Positions 15,041 to 23,233 of a DNA stretch of 39,401 nucleotides are shown here, in pieces. This DNA is from Negativibacillus sp. Lineage in GTDB: Bacteria; Bacillota; Clostridia; Oscillospirales; Ruminococcaceae. The notes below the pieces were generated by a model. The model worked only from the letters and a program-made list of their open reading frames with translations. It did no database searches and had not been told where the DNA came from. Every line of letters begins with the position of its first letter. The first letter of the stretch is position 1. The position numbers were made by a program, and so were the translations under genes. The stretch is taken from NCBI GenBank assembly GCA_020024325.1, contig JAHHTY010000012.1, positions 1 to 39,401 on the forward strand, given 5' to 3'.

Positions 15041-16387
15041 ATGTACAAACAGACACCGCTGCGTCAAGCACTGGAACAATATATAAAACAAGATTGGTCC
15101 CGACTGCATATGCCCGGACATAAAGGAGCAGCCATCAAACCATTTGGACAGTTGATGCAGTACGATTTAACCGAGGTAGAGGGAACGGACAGTCTGTTTG
15201 AGGATGATGGTCCACTCAAAAAATTGGAGGAAATTTTTACTGAATTATATGGTACCAAGGGAAGTGTGATGAGTGCCGGTGGTTCTACCCTTTGCATTCA
15301 GGCAATGCTTCGCATTGTCGCAAAAAAAGGTGGAAAAGTAATTGCAGGCAGAAATATTCATGCCTCCGCAGTAAATGCAATGGCACTTTTGGGATTAGAG
15401 CCGATTTGGGTTTATCCGGAACGCTCACAGCAAGAACGATTGATTGGAAGGATTTCTCCAAAAGATATAAAAACCATTCTCGAAAAACAGGAGAGAGAAG
15501 GGGCACTGGATTCGGTTTGCGCTGTGTATATTACATCACCCGACTATTTTGGAGTGATGTCCGATGTTAAAGCAATTGCACAGGAAGCACACCAAAAAGG
15601 AATCCCTCTTTTAGTAGATAATGCCCATGGAGCACATCTTCGCTTTTTTCAAGAGGAACTGCATCCAATGCAGCTGGGAGCAGATTTATGCTGCGATTCA
15701 CTGCACAAAACTCTCCCTGCCCTCACCGGTGCTGCATTGCTGCACAGTGCAAGAGAAGAATATCTTCCAAAGCTCAAAAATGCAATGACAGTGTTTGGCT
15801 CCACCAGTCCCAACTATTTAATTATGTTGTCTATGGACAGTACAGCCGGATTTTTGATGGAGGAAGGTCCAAAACGACTCAAAGAAACCGCACAGCGTTG
15901 TGCAGAATTGGCTGAGCTTGCAAGGCAAAGGGGATTTGTCATGCCAACACATTGCGACCCAATGCGTCTGAGCCTGCCGATTGCAGGAACAGGATGGGAC
16001 AGCAATCGGTTTAGAACATTGTTGAGAAAACATCATATTATGGAAGAGTATCTCAGCGACAGTGGATGCGTTTTGCTCTTTTCCCCGTTTAGCCGTGAAG
16101 AAGATTTTTTGCGCACAAAAGAATTGCTGAGGGAATTTAAGGCAGAGCAGCAGCCTTTTTCATCTTTTCCAATCCTCCCGGGAGAAAAAGTAATGGGATT
16201 GAGAGAGGCATTTTTATCTCCTAAAATTTCATTACCAATAGAGCAAGCAGAGAATAAAGTGGCAGCTCAGGTAAAAATTACCTGCCCGCCGGGAATTCCT
16301 TTGGTAATGCCCGGTGAAAGATTGTACAAAGAATCTATAAAAATATTAAAAAACTCTGGCATTTCTGTCATAGATGTGGTAGAATAG
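15041..16387 (+). CDS. Orn/Lys/Arg decarboxylase-family PLP enzyme (YaaO/SpeA type)
   Basis: A 448-residue fold-type I PLP enzyme. The N-terminal HMPGHKGA (23-30) and EVEGTDSLFEDDGPLKKLEE are hallmarks of the basic amino acid decarboxylase family. DNAHGAH (193-199) provides the PLP-contacting Asp193 and His196, and CDSLHKTLPALTGAAL holds the Schiff-base Lys223. It lacks the N-terminal wing domain of the large E. coli enzymes, like Bacillus YaaO and SpeA. Substrate (arginine, lysine or ornithine) cannot be decided here. It starts 3 bp after the QueG-like gene, with its GGAGG inside that gene's end. In Bacillus the yaaO gene likewise precedes tmk-darA-yaaR-holB-ricT; here tmk and yaaR are absent. 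Confidence 0.88.
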   Translation: MYKQTPLRQALEQYIKQDWSRLHMPGHKGAAIKPFGQLMQYDLTEVEGTDSLFEDDGPLKKLEEIFTELYGTKGSVMSAGGSTLCIQAMLRIVAKKGGKVIAGRNIHASAVNAMALLGLEPIWVYPERSQQERLIGRISPKDIKTILEKQEREGALDSVCAVYITSPDYFGVMSDVKAIAQEAHQKGIPLLVDNAHGAHLRFFQEELHPMQLGADLCCDSLHKTLPALTGAALLHSAREEYLPKLKNAMTVFGSTSPNYLIMLSMDSTAGFLMEEGPKRLKETAQRCAELAELARQRGFVMPTHCDPMRLSLPIAGTGWDSNRFRTLLRKHHIMEEYLSDSGCVLLFSPFSREEDFLRTKELLREFKAEQQPFSSFPILPGEKVMGLREAFLSPKISLPIEQAENKVAAQVKITCPPGIPLVMPGERLYKESIKILKNSGISVIDVVE

Positions 16388-16403
16388 GATTAAGGAAAAT
16401 ATA

Positions 16404-16481
16404 ATGAAGAATTTTCCTTTCCAAAATATTGACCAGGTAGGAATGGAAGCTCTACTTGGGCAGAGGGGGTTACATATATGA
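16404..16481 (+). CDS. Possible 25-codon leader ORF overlapping the darA start
   Basis: AAGGA lies 9 bp before ATG 16404. The frame runs 25 codons (begins MKNFPFQNIDQVG) and stops at TGA 16479-16481, which overlaps the darA ATG as ATGA. That layout would couple its translation to darA. There is no recognisable family and the ORF is short enough to be chance; the ribosome site of darA (GAGGGGG) lies within it. Confidence 0.25.
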   Translation: MKNFPFQNIDQVGMEALLGQRGLHI

Positions 16482-16801
16482 AATTAATTTTAGCGATTGT
16501 TTCCAACGATGATAGTGCAAAGGTTTCTTCCGCACTGACCAAAAATCACTTTTCGGTAACAAAACTTGCAACCACCGGTGGATTCTTGCTTTCGGGTAAT
16601 ACAACTTTTCTGATTGGTACACAGGACGAAAATGTTGATCAGGTTATCAACATTATTGCAGACCACTCTAAGAAACGTAAACAGATGGTTCCTTCCTCCG
16701 CTTCCTATGGGGTTGGAATGTACACTACCTATCCGGTAGAAGTTCAGATCGGTGGTGCTACCATCTTCGTTATGGACGTTGAGCGTTTTGAAAAAGTTTA
16801 A
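16478..16801 (+). CDS. darA: Cyclic di-AMP receptor protein DarA (PstA-like)
   Basis: A 107-residue PII-like protein of the CdAMP_rec (PF06153) family, trimeric in characterised homologues and binding c-di-AMP at subunit interfaces. Seen: MKLILAIVSNDDS at the start, VTKLATTGGFLLSGNTTFLIG (27-47), and the C-terminal GGATIFVMDVERFEK. Full length. GAGGGGG precedes ATG 16478. It sits between the decarboxylase and holB, the same position as in Bacillus and many Clostridia. Its downstream target is still not firmly known in the family. Confidence 0.93.
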   Translation: MKLILAIVSNDDSAKVSSALTKNHFSVTKLATTGGFLLSGNTTFLIGTQDENVDQVINIIADHSKKRKQMVPSSASYGVGMYTTYPVEVQIGGATIFVMDVERFEKV

Positions 16802-16830
16802 TCAAACCTCGGCGTATAAGGAGAATCAGG

Positions 16831-17823
16831 TTGCTTTTGAATCATTTTTATTCAAACAATAAAGCAAAACAAACGCTCGTCAATTTTATAACTGACGGGC
16901 GTTTGCCGCATACAATCCTTTTAGAAGGGGAAGACGGATGCGGTAAAACCGCTTTTGCGAAAATAATCGCAGCAGGAATTTTGTGCGGACAGCAAATCGT
17001 TTCACAACGTCCCTGTGGTGAGTGCAGAAATTGCCGTTTAATTATGTCGGACAACCACCCCGATGTGGTGTTGGCAGAATCGGAAAATAAAGTGAATTCT
17101 TTTCATGTAGAAAAAATTCGAGAAATCCGAACGGACGCTTATATCCGACCAAATGATGGCGATTATAAGGTATATATCCTTCGCAATGTCCACAATATGA
17201 CGGAGCAAGCACAAAATGCCTTGTTGAAAATTATTGAGGAACCGCCGGCACAGGTGGTTTTTATATTGACCTGTAATAACCGTGCCAGAATATTGCCGAC
17301 AATTTTATCCCGTGCAGCGGTGATTCCACTGTCGGTTTGTACCGAAGAGGAATGTATCCAGGCTTTGGGACAGCTCGCAAAGGAAAACTTTCCCCAAGAA
17401 CAGGTTATACAAGCTGCCCATTTTGCACAAGGCAATATCGGAAAGGCTTTGAATATTCTGCAAAACGAAAAAAGTTTGAAGCTTGCTTGTGACGCTCGCC
17501 GTACTGCAGAGATGATTTGTACAGGTCAGGAGTTTGAACTGCTGTGCTGCCTTCAGGAATATGTTGGGAGCAAGAAACGTGAAGAGTTTTTGGAGCTAAT
17601 GCAAGAAATACGCAGTTATTTTATCGAGCTGATACATCTAAAAAACGGGCTTCCGGTGGGAAATTCACAGATTCCGGCACAGATAAAAAATCGCTTTACC
17701 ACATTGCAGGCTATGCAGATTCTTGATATAATAGACAGTACAGCAGCTCGGGTATCACAGAATGTCAGCCTGAACTTAGCTGCCGCAGCTTTTTGTGCAG
17801 AGGTAAAAGAACATCTGCAATAA
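16831..17823 (+). CDS. holB: DNA polymerase III delta' subunit
   Basis: The delta' subunit of the clamp loader (with tau/gamma and delta) that opens and loads the beta sliding clamp. The 330-residue AAA+ protein has GEDGCGKTAFAKI (33-45, Walker A), a zinc-binding cluster CGQQ..CGECRNC, HNMTEQAQNALLKIIEEPP (sensor region typical of delta'/gamma) and the arginine-finger-like ILSRAA (in family SRC). The start is TTG 16831, 7 bp after AAGGAG at 16818-16823; no ATG alternative exists nearby. It lies 29 bp after darA and 47 bp before ricT, all in one direction. Confidence 0.92.
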   Translation: MLLNHFYSNNKAKQTLVNFITDGRLPHTILLEGEDGCGKTAFAKIIAAGILCGQQIVSQRPCGECRNCRLIMSDNHPDVVLAESENKVNSFHVEKIREIRTDAYIRPNDGDYKVYILRNVHNMTEQAQNALLKIIEEPPAQVVFILTCNNRARILPTILSRAAVIPLSVCTEEECIQALGQLAKENFPQEQVIQAAHFAQGNIGKALNILQNEKSLKLACDARRTAEMICTGQEFELLCCLQEYVGSKKREEFLELMQEIRSYFIELIHLKNGLPVGNSQIPAQIKNRFTTLQAMQILDIIDSTAARVSQNVSLNLAAAAFCAEVKEHLQ

Positions 17824-17870
17824 GTTAGAAGATATTGTGTCTATATAAATGTCATAGAATGGAGGAAGCC

Positions 17871-18749
17871 ATGACCGAAGTAATAGGTGTTCGTTTTAAA
17901 CAAGTAGGCAAAATTTATTATTTTTCACCAAGCGGTGTGCAAATGCCAGTAGGCGAAAAGGTAATAGTGGAAACAGCAAGAGGAATCGAGTGCGGAGAGG
18001 TTGCAATCTCCAATCGTGAGATTGAAGATGAAAGTATCATAAAACCATTAAAACCGGTAATTCGCATTGCAAATCAGGATGACCTGAAGCATATTGAAGA
18101 CAATAAAGCAAAAGAAAAAAAGGCTTTTAAAATCTGTCAGGAAAAAATTGAAAAACATAAATTGGACATGAAACTGGTAGATGTAGAATATACCTTTGAT
18201 AATAACAAAATACTGTTTTACTTTACTGCGGATGGCAGGGTAGATTTTCGTGAGTTGGTTAAAGACTTGGCGTCGGTGTTCAAAACAAGGATTGAATTGC
18301 GTCAAATTGGAGTGCGCGATGAAGCAAAGATGTTGGGAGGATTAGGCATCTGCGGCAGACCGTTCTGCTGTTCCTCTTTCTTGGGAGAGTTCCAGCCGGT
18401 TTCAATCAAAATGGCAAAAGAGCAGGGACTTTCACTGAACCCAACTAAAATCTCCGGAACTTGCGGCAGGCTGATGTGCTGCTTAAAGTATGAGCAGAAT
18501 GCTTATGAAGATTTATTACGTATTACACCGAGAGTGGGAGCCTATGTTTCCACCAGCGAAGGAAAAGGAACTGTTGTCGAGATCAGTCTTTTAACAGGTC
18601 TTGTTAAAGTTCGTCTGGATAAAGCAAGCGATGGCGCTCCGATGGTTTTTGATCGTGATGCTGTTCGTGTATTGAAGGATGCTCGTCCGCCAAAAGAAGA
18701 TTTTGTGGATGCAAAGCAGGAGCGAGAGCTTAAAAAATTGGAAAACTAA
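17871..18749 (+). CDS. ricT: PSP1-domain protein RicT (YaaT)
   Basis: A 292-residue homologue of Bacillus YaaT/RicT, which with RicA and RicF forms the Y-complex that carries Fe-S clusters and directs RNase Y-dependent mRNA maturation. The PSP1 domain spans about 55-145. The cysteine-rich region has GICGRPFCCSSF (Cys161, 166, 167) and GTCGRLMCCLKYE (Cys198, 203, 204), the conserved cluster ligand pattern. Start ATG 17871 follows GGAGG; the frame from 17835 lacks a ribosome site. It ends the decarboxylase-darA-holB-ricT group. RicA and RicF are not in the window. Confidence 0.9.
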   Translation: MTEVIGVRFKQVGKIYYFSPSGVQMPVGEKVIVETARGIECGEVAISNREIEDESIIKPLKPVIRIANQDDLKHIEDNKAKEKKAFKICQEKIEKHKLDMKLVDVEYTFDNNKILFYFTADGRVDFRELVKDLASVFKTRIELRQIGVRDEAKMLGGLGICGRPFCCSSFLGEFQPVSIKMAKEQGLSLNPTKISGTCGRLMCCLKYEQNAYEDLLRITPRVGAYVSTSEGKGTVVEISLLTGLVKVRLDKASDGAPMVFDRDAVRVLKDARPPKEDFVDAKQERELKKLEN

Positions 18750-18867
18750 CTTGCTGCCTAAAAATTGCAGCGTGAAAAATATCGGAGAAAATAATAACGG
18801 CTGTGATAATAATTTTAAAAAAGGGAGCGGTGAAGGTCACGGCTTTTAAATAAATTTAGATTTTCAG

Positions 18868-18895
18868 TTGATTTTTTTTCCTGATATGTTAAAAT
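18868..18895 (+). promoter_or_regulatory. Ferredoxin promoter
   Basis: TTGATT (18868-18873), 16 bp, TAAAAT (18890-18895), leaving a leader of about 85 bases that contains the short inverted repeat AAGACA/TGTCTT. Confidence 0.55.
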
Positions 18896-18985
18896 ATAAA
18901 TGCAAAGACAGACCTGGTTAACAGATTTGTCTTGTATATAAGTCCCTGTTTAGGGGCAGAACAAAATATGGAGGTGTATTTCACT

Positions 18986-19156
18986 ATGGCATACCAGATT
19001 AAAAGCGATTGCATCAGCTGCGGTGCTTGCGAGGCTGAGTGCCCAGTAGGCGCTATCTCTGCTGGAGCAGACAAATACGAAATTGATGCTGGCAAATGCA
19101 TCGATTGCGGTGCTTGCGCAAGCGTTTGCCCAGTAGGCGCTCCACAGGCTGAATAG
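18986..19156 (+). CDS. 2[4Fe-4S] ferredoxin
   Basis: A 56-residue clostridial-type electron carrier. Two duplicated CxxCxxCxxxCP motifs bind the clusters: Cys9, 12, 15, 19 and Cys38, 41, 44, 48. Each half contains CGAC and a CPVGA turn (CISCGACEAECPVGA and CIDCGACASVCPVGA), an internal duplication. GGAGGTG lies before ATG 18986; the frame from 18932 runs through its leader. It is monocistronic with its own promoter and a strong terminator, as expected for a highly made housekeeping ferredoxin serving pyruvate:ferredoxin oxidoreductase and hydrogenase-type enzymes (general knowledge; none of these is in the window). Confidence 0.96.
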   Translation: MAYQIKSDCISCGACEAECPVGAISAGADKYEIDAGKCIDCGACASVCPVGAPQAE

Positions 19157-19179
19157 TTTAATTGACTATCCAATTATGA

Positions 19180-19214
19180 AAGGAAGCAGGACATATTGTC
19201 CTGCTTCCTTTTTT
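19180..19214 (+). terminator. Ferredoxin terminator
   Basis: Stem AGGAAGCAGGAC (19181-19192) with 19198-19209, loop ATATT, followed by a T-run. Confidence 0.92.
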
Positions 19215-19269
19215 ACATATATCTTCAATCTTCATTTTTAAATTTATATTCCAGTATAAGGATATACAG

Positions 19270-19299
19270 AAAAAAGCACTCTTTGCAGAGTGCTTTTTT
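19270..19299. terminator. Terminator of the glyoxalase gene (bidirectional)
   Basis: A 13-bp stem (AAAAAAGCACTCT 19270-19282 with 19287-19299, loop TTGC). It lies 35 bp after the minus-strand stop at 19335 and also backs up the ferredoxin terminator. Confidence 0.88.
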
Positions 19300-19334
19300 A
19301 GGTTAGGAGAATAAACTTTTTATGAAAAAAGTAG

Positions 19335-19706
19335 TTAGATTTTTTCCGGGATAATTTCAAGCCAATAGCCATCTGGATCTGAGATAAAGTAAATACCCAT
19401 TGCTTTGTTTTCGTAGCAGATACAGCCCATTGCTTTATGCTTTTCATGAGCAGCTTCAAAATCAGAGGTTGTAAATGCAATGTGTATTTCGTTGTCGCCG
19501 AGGTCATATGGATCATGGCGATCTCTAAGCCATGTCAATTCCAATTGGTGTTTAGTGGAGGTATCACCAAGATAAACAAGGATAAAGCTGCCGTCCGGTG
19601 CAACCTTGCGAGAAACCTCGGTTAAACCAAGCGCTTCCTGATAAAAAGCAAGGCTTTCATCAAGATTAAGCACATTGATGTTGTTATGAGCAAATTTAAA
19701 GTTCAT
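19335..19706 (-). CDS. Lactoylglutathione lyase / glyoxalase I-type VOC protein
   Basis: A 123-residue vicinal-oxygen-chelate protein matching the GloA type that isomerises the thiol hemiacetal of methylglyoxal. All four metal-ligand positions are present: His7 (FAHNN), Glu56 (QLELTW), His75 (EIHIAF) and Glu117 (DPDGYWLEIIP), at nearly the same numbers as the Ni-dependent E. coli enzyme. The two beta-alpha-beta modules are complete. ATG 19706 is chosen because AGGGTG lies 7-8 bp upstream. Single gene with a terminator. The thiol used in this organism is not known; the metal is inferred from short length and ligand layout. Confidence 0.88.
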   Translation of the reverse strand: MNFKFAHNNINVLNLDESLAFYQEALGLTEVSRKVAPDGSFILVYLGDTSTKHQLELTWLRDRHDPYDLGDNEIHIAFTTSDFEAAHEKHKAMGCICYENKAMGIYFISDPDGYWLEIIPEKI

Positions 19707-19841
19707 GGGTATCACCCTTCAAAATCAATTAACTATTTCTAGTTGTAGGATTGTCATTCGTTTTACATTTTCATTATAATCCATCTTTGCAAAGAAATCC
19801 CCCTTTTTAGATGAAAGTTCCATTACAAATCGGTAACCGTT

Positions 19842-20213
19842 CTAGCTGATATAATCTTCAATCCTTTTTACAAGCTCCTCATAGCTTTCAACCGGTACAC
19901 CCATCTGAAGCTGACCTCTGTCATATGAGGGGAGAGCGGAGAGATAAAAATCAAATACAGTTTCGGGTGTTTTTTTGTTTGGGAGATATACAGCAAGTTT
20001 TCCGTTATAATCTTTTAGAAGATATTGATAATCAGGTTTTGGAGGTTGGGCAGATTTTGAATCAATCGGAACATCAGACATTCTTTCATCGGCTTTTTTG
20101 CTGTCAGGGATATTCTGAGAATTGGATATAAAACTTGGTATAATTAAAAGAAAAGAGGTAATGATGGATACAGCAGCTAAAGCGGCACAGGTGAGAAGAA
20201 GGTTTTTCTTCAC
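19842..20213 (-). CDS. Small exported/anchored protein with BofC C-terminal-like domain
   Basis: A 123-residue protein. Residues 1-28 form a single hydrophobic segment after MKKN (uncleaved anchor or signal peptide), then a hydrophilic linker, then about 60 residues of YLLKDYNGKLAVYL... SALPSYDRGQLQMGVPVESYEELVKRIEDY. That domain resembles what is often called a BofC C-terminal domain in Clostridia (Y.lk.y.g.laVf ... lP..dr..L..Gi.v.s.eEl...leDy). Function unknown; in Bacillus BofC restrains SpoIVB protease during sporulation, but such short clostridial proteins need not do this. Start GTG 20213, 7 bp after AGGGTG. No partner gene is adjacent. Confidence 0.7.
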   Translation of the reverse strand: MKKNLLLTCAALAAVSIITSFLLIIPSFISNSQNIPDSKKADERMSDVPIDSKSAQPPKPDYQYLLKDYNGKLAVYLPNKKTPETVFDFYLSALPSYDRGQLQMGVPVESYEELVKRIEDYIS

Positions 20214-20466
20214 AACGATACACCCTTTCTATTTAGAAATTATAAAAGATAAAATTTAGATATAGTAGAAGGAAATTTTTTAACTTCTTACATAATTTAC
20301 CCATAAAAAAGGTGTTTATACACAAATCAAAAGGAAGATAATAATGTAAAATGATGGAATACTGCTTAAAATATCGGAGTCTATCACAAAATTTACAGAT
20401 GCAAAAAATTTAGCTTTGGATAATTTTCTAATTTTTGTAAAATTTTAAGATTTTTCACTTTTATTA

Positions 20467-20475
20467 TGCTATAAT
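20467..20475 (+). promoter_or_regulatory. Extended -10 promoter of the PBP gene
   Basis: TGCTATAAT (20467-20475) is a perfect extended -10 with no good -35. It gives a leader of about 120 bases before the AGGAGGAGG ribosome site. The minus strand of the same 20214-20600 stretch has a TATAAT (20244-20239) that could serve the BofC-like gene; I see nothing else in it. Confidence 0.5.
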
Positions 20476-20600
20476 AAATATTGTCTATATAAATAGGCAA
20501 CTAAAACGGTCGGAACTATTCATGGTATGATTGTTGAATTTTGTGCTTTTAAATCAGACAAAACAGATAAGGAACAGGAATAAAAAGGAGGAGGATTTAT

Positions 20601-22985
20601 TTGGCAGCAGCAAAACAACGAGGACCGGTCAGACGTTTTTTTGGAGGACTGGGTCGAGCTTTTGCCATATTGATTTTTATCGGAATTATCACAGGTTCTA
20701 TCGTGGTATCGGTAATGGCTCTGTATATCTTCAATTCTTTGGACGGAGCTCCGACAGTAGACCTTGCTAATGTTGAGGTAAATCTGAATAATACTTCGTA
20801 CATCTATATCACTGACCCTGCAACAAAGGAAGAAACAGTGGTCAAGGAGCTATACTCCGGTCAAAACCGTGAGTGGGTAAGCTATGATGAGATTCCAAAG
20901 CTTGTGCGCGATGTAACCGTTGCCGCAGAAGATAAACGCTTTTGGGAGCATCATGGTGTTGACTGGCTCAGAACAATTAAGTCAACCCTCAGCTTCTTCG
21001 GAGGTTCTTCAAAGATTCAGGGTGGATCTACCATTACCCAGCAGGTAATTAAAAATTTGACAGGAAATGATGACGTTACCCCGGAAAGAAAGGTACAGGA
21101 AATTTTTACAGCATTAAAGCTGGAAAAAAACTTTACAAAGGAACAGATTTTGGAAACTTACCTTAATGTAGCTTTCTTTTCCAACCAGTGTTATGGCATT
21201 CAAAGTGCATCAAAACTTTATTTTAATAAAGACATCAACGAACTTAATGTAGCAGAGGCAGCAACTCTTGTTGCCATCACCAATGCTCCTACAAAATATA
21301 ATCCATTGAGGGAAAACCCAAATGAAAGTTGGGGCTGGGGCACCGGTATGCAGGAAAATAAGGAACGTCGAACCTATATCATTGAAGAAATGTATAAGTT
21401 GGGAATGATTTCCAAAAGTGATTGCGATAAGTGGATTGCTTTTGATGTTCAATTAGCACCTCGAAAAGAGGTAGAATCCACCTCTGACGGATTAACTGCC
21501 CTCAGTGACTGGCATACAGACCAGGTTATTGAGGATGTTGTTACAGACCTTCAGAAGGAATATAATTATACTCGTGCTTATGCAACAAGCATGGTGTACA
21601 GCGGCGGATACCGCATCTATTCCACCATGGACCCAAATATTCAAAAATCCATGGAGCAGTCTTATGCAAATCCATCGACCTTCCCGCCGCTGAATAATGG
21701 CGAATATCCACAGACGGCTGCGATTGTCATTGCTCCGGATGGAAGTGTAAAGGGAATGATTGGCGGAAACGAAAAAACATCGAACCGACTGTTTAACAGA
21801 GCAACACAATCTCAGCGTCATCCGGGTTCCACCATGAAACCGATTTCTGCTTACCTAAATGCCATTGAGCGAGATTTGGTTACTTGGTCCTCCACTTTTG
21901 TGGACGAACCGCTGACATTAACCGAAAACGGAAAGACCTTCACCTGGCCGCAGAACTATTCCGAAACCTATACAAAGGCTCCGATGACAGTGCAGTATGC
22001 AATTCAGCAGTCTATCAACACTGTTCCGGCACAAATTGTCAATATCCTGACTCCGCAAGTCTGCTATAATACCCTCAAAAATAAGTTCCAGGTTAGCACC
22101 CTGCATGAGTTGGATGCAACCAGCCTTTCTTCGATGGCACTGGGAGGTATGACAACCGGTATGACTTTGGAAGAGCTGACCGGCTGTTACCAGATTTTTG
22201 TGACCGGAGGTAAGTATGTAAAGCCATATACCTATACAAAGGTAACAGATATGGAAGGAAATATTGTTCTGGAAAAAGATACAACACAGGTCCGTGTGGT
22301 ATCTGAAGAAACGGCAACAGTAATGAATCGCCTGCTGCAAACAGTTGTATCACAAGGTACCGGTGCAAAAGCAAACCTGAAAAATGAAACCGGAATTGTG
22401 ACCGCAGGAAAAACCGGTTCTTCCACAGGAACAAAATATGTCAACGGGGCACAGATTCCGATTGATAACCCTGACTTATGGTTTATCGGTTTTACACCAT
22501 ATTATATCGGCGGCGTGTGGATGGGTTACGATATTCAAGAAGAAATACGTTACTCCACCTATCCGACACCGATTTTCTGGAAAAATTTGATGCTGCCGAT
22601 TCATAAAGGTCTGGAGGCAAAGGACTTTACCTATTCGGAAAAGGTTCGTGCTCTTCAATATTGTATTGAATCGGGCGATCTTGCTACTGAAAATTGCCCA
22701 TCTACGGCAACAGGCTGGTATAAGGAAACTTATATTCCTTCATCTTGTATTCTGCATCGAAACGGTGCTGCTGCAGAACCGGAAGACAGCCATAATGGCG
22801 ACAGAGATGACCGCAATAATCGTGAGGATAAAGACGATAAACCGAAACGGCAGGTTATCACCTTAGATGAGCAGAAAAAAAATAAAAAGAAAAAACAACA
22901 GAAAAATGATTCATCAAACGCAACAACCAAGGATGATGAAAATAACGATACTTTCTGGGATACAGTAAGCGGACTATTTGATTAA
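20601..22985 (+). CDS. Class A penicillin-binding protein (transglycosylase/transpeptidase)
   Basis: A bifunctional peptidoglycan synthase of 794 residues. A basic cytoplasmic start and one membrane helix (about 20-45) lead to the GT51 domain with AAEDKRFWEHHGVD (catalytic Glu110), QGGSTITQQVIKNL and RKVQEIFTALKLEKNFTKEQILETYLN. The transpeptidase domain has HPGSTMKP (nucleophile Ser410), SIN (in QQSINTVP) and KTG at 604-606. A Cys pair (CIESGDLATENC) follows, then a low-complexity tail from about 725 rich in Asp/Asn/Arg/Lys. TTG 20601 is the only start compatible with AGGAGGAGG. Monocistronic. The length and domain order fit PBP1a/PonA; I do not assign a numbered PBP. Confidence 0.93.
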   Translation: MAAAKQRGPVRRFFGGLGRAFAILIFIGIITGSIVVSVMALYIFNSLDGAPTVDLANVEVNLNNTSYIYITDPATKEETVVKELYSGQNREWVSYDEIPKLVRDVTVAAEDKRFWEHHGVDWLRTIKSTLSFFGGSSKIQGGSTITQQVIKNLTGNDDVTPERKVQEIFTALKLEKNFTKEQILETYLNVAFFSNQCYGIQSASKLYFNKDINELNVAEAATLVAITNAPTKYNPLRENPNESWGWGTGMQENKERRTYIIEEMYKLGMISKSDCDKWIAFDVQLAPRKEVESTSDGLTALSDWHTDQVIEDVVTDLQKEYNYTRAYATSMVYSGGYRIYSTMDPNIQKSMEQSYANPSTFPPLNNGEYPQTAAIVIAPDGSVKGMIGGNEKTSNRLFNRATQSQRHPGSTMKPISAYLNAIERDLVTWSSTFVDEPLTLTENGKTFTWPQNYSETYTKAPMTVQYAIQQSINTVPAQIVNILTPQVCYNTLKNKFQVSTLHELDATSLSSMALGGMTTGMTLEELTGCYQIFVTGGKYVKPYTYTKVTDMEGNIVLEKDTTQVRVVSEETATVMNRLLQTVVSQGTGAKANLKNETGIVTAGKTGSSTGTKYVNGAQIPIDNPDLWFIGFTPYYIGGVWMGYDIQEEIRYSTYPTPIFWKNLMLPIHKGLEAKDFTYSEKVRALQYCIESGDLATENCPSTATGWYKETYIPSSCILHRNGAAAEPEDSHNGDRDDRNNREDKDDKPKRQVITLDEQKKNKKKKQQKNDSSNATTKDDENNDTFWDTVSGLFD

Positions 22986-23002
22986 AAAATCTTCCCAACA
23001 TC

Positions 23003-23046
23003 AACAACAAAGGACTTCTGGATTAGACAAGAAGTCCTTTGTTGTT
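23003..23046 (+). terminator. Terminator of the PBP gene
   Basis: A 16-bp perfect stem (AACAACAAAGGACTTC 23003-23018 with 23031-23046), loop of 12. The tail is T-rich but interrupted by G. Confidence 0.75.
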
Positions 23047-23130
23047 TGTCTTATAGGTATAATGTATTTGGTAAAAAAACATAATCAGAACATTTTTTGA
23101 ATGGTTTTTTAAGTTTTTATGCTGTTCATT

Positions 23131-23153
23131 CTATCATCACAAAAACATGATAG
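23131..23153. promoter_or_regulatory. Inverted repeat upstream of the response regulator
   Basis: CTATCAT, 9 bp, ATGATAG: perfect 7-bp arms about 80 bp before the regulator's start. It could be an operator or a weak hairpin; there is no T-run. Confidence 0.35.
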
Positions 23154-23233
23154 GATACGATATGTAAAACTTTATTTGGGATGGATAATTATTGATTTGA
23201 GAAAGTAAGTTAAAAACCTTGGGAGGATGAAAA

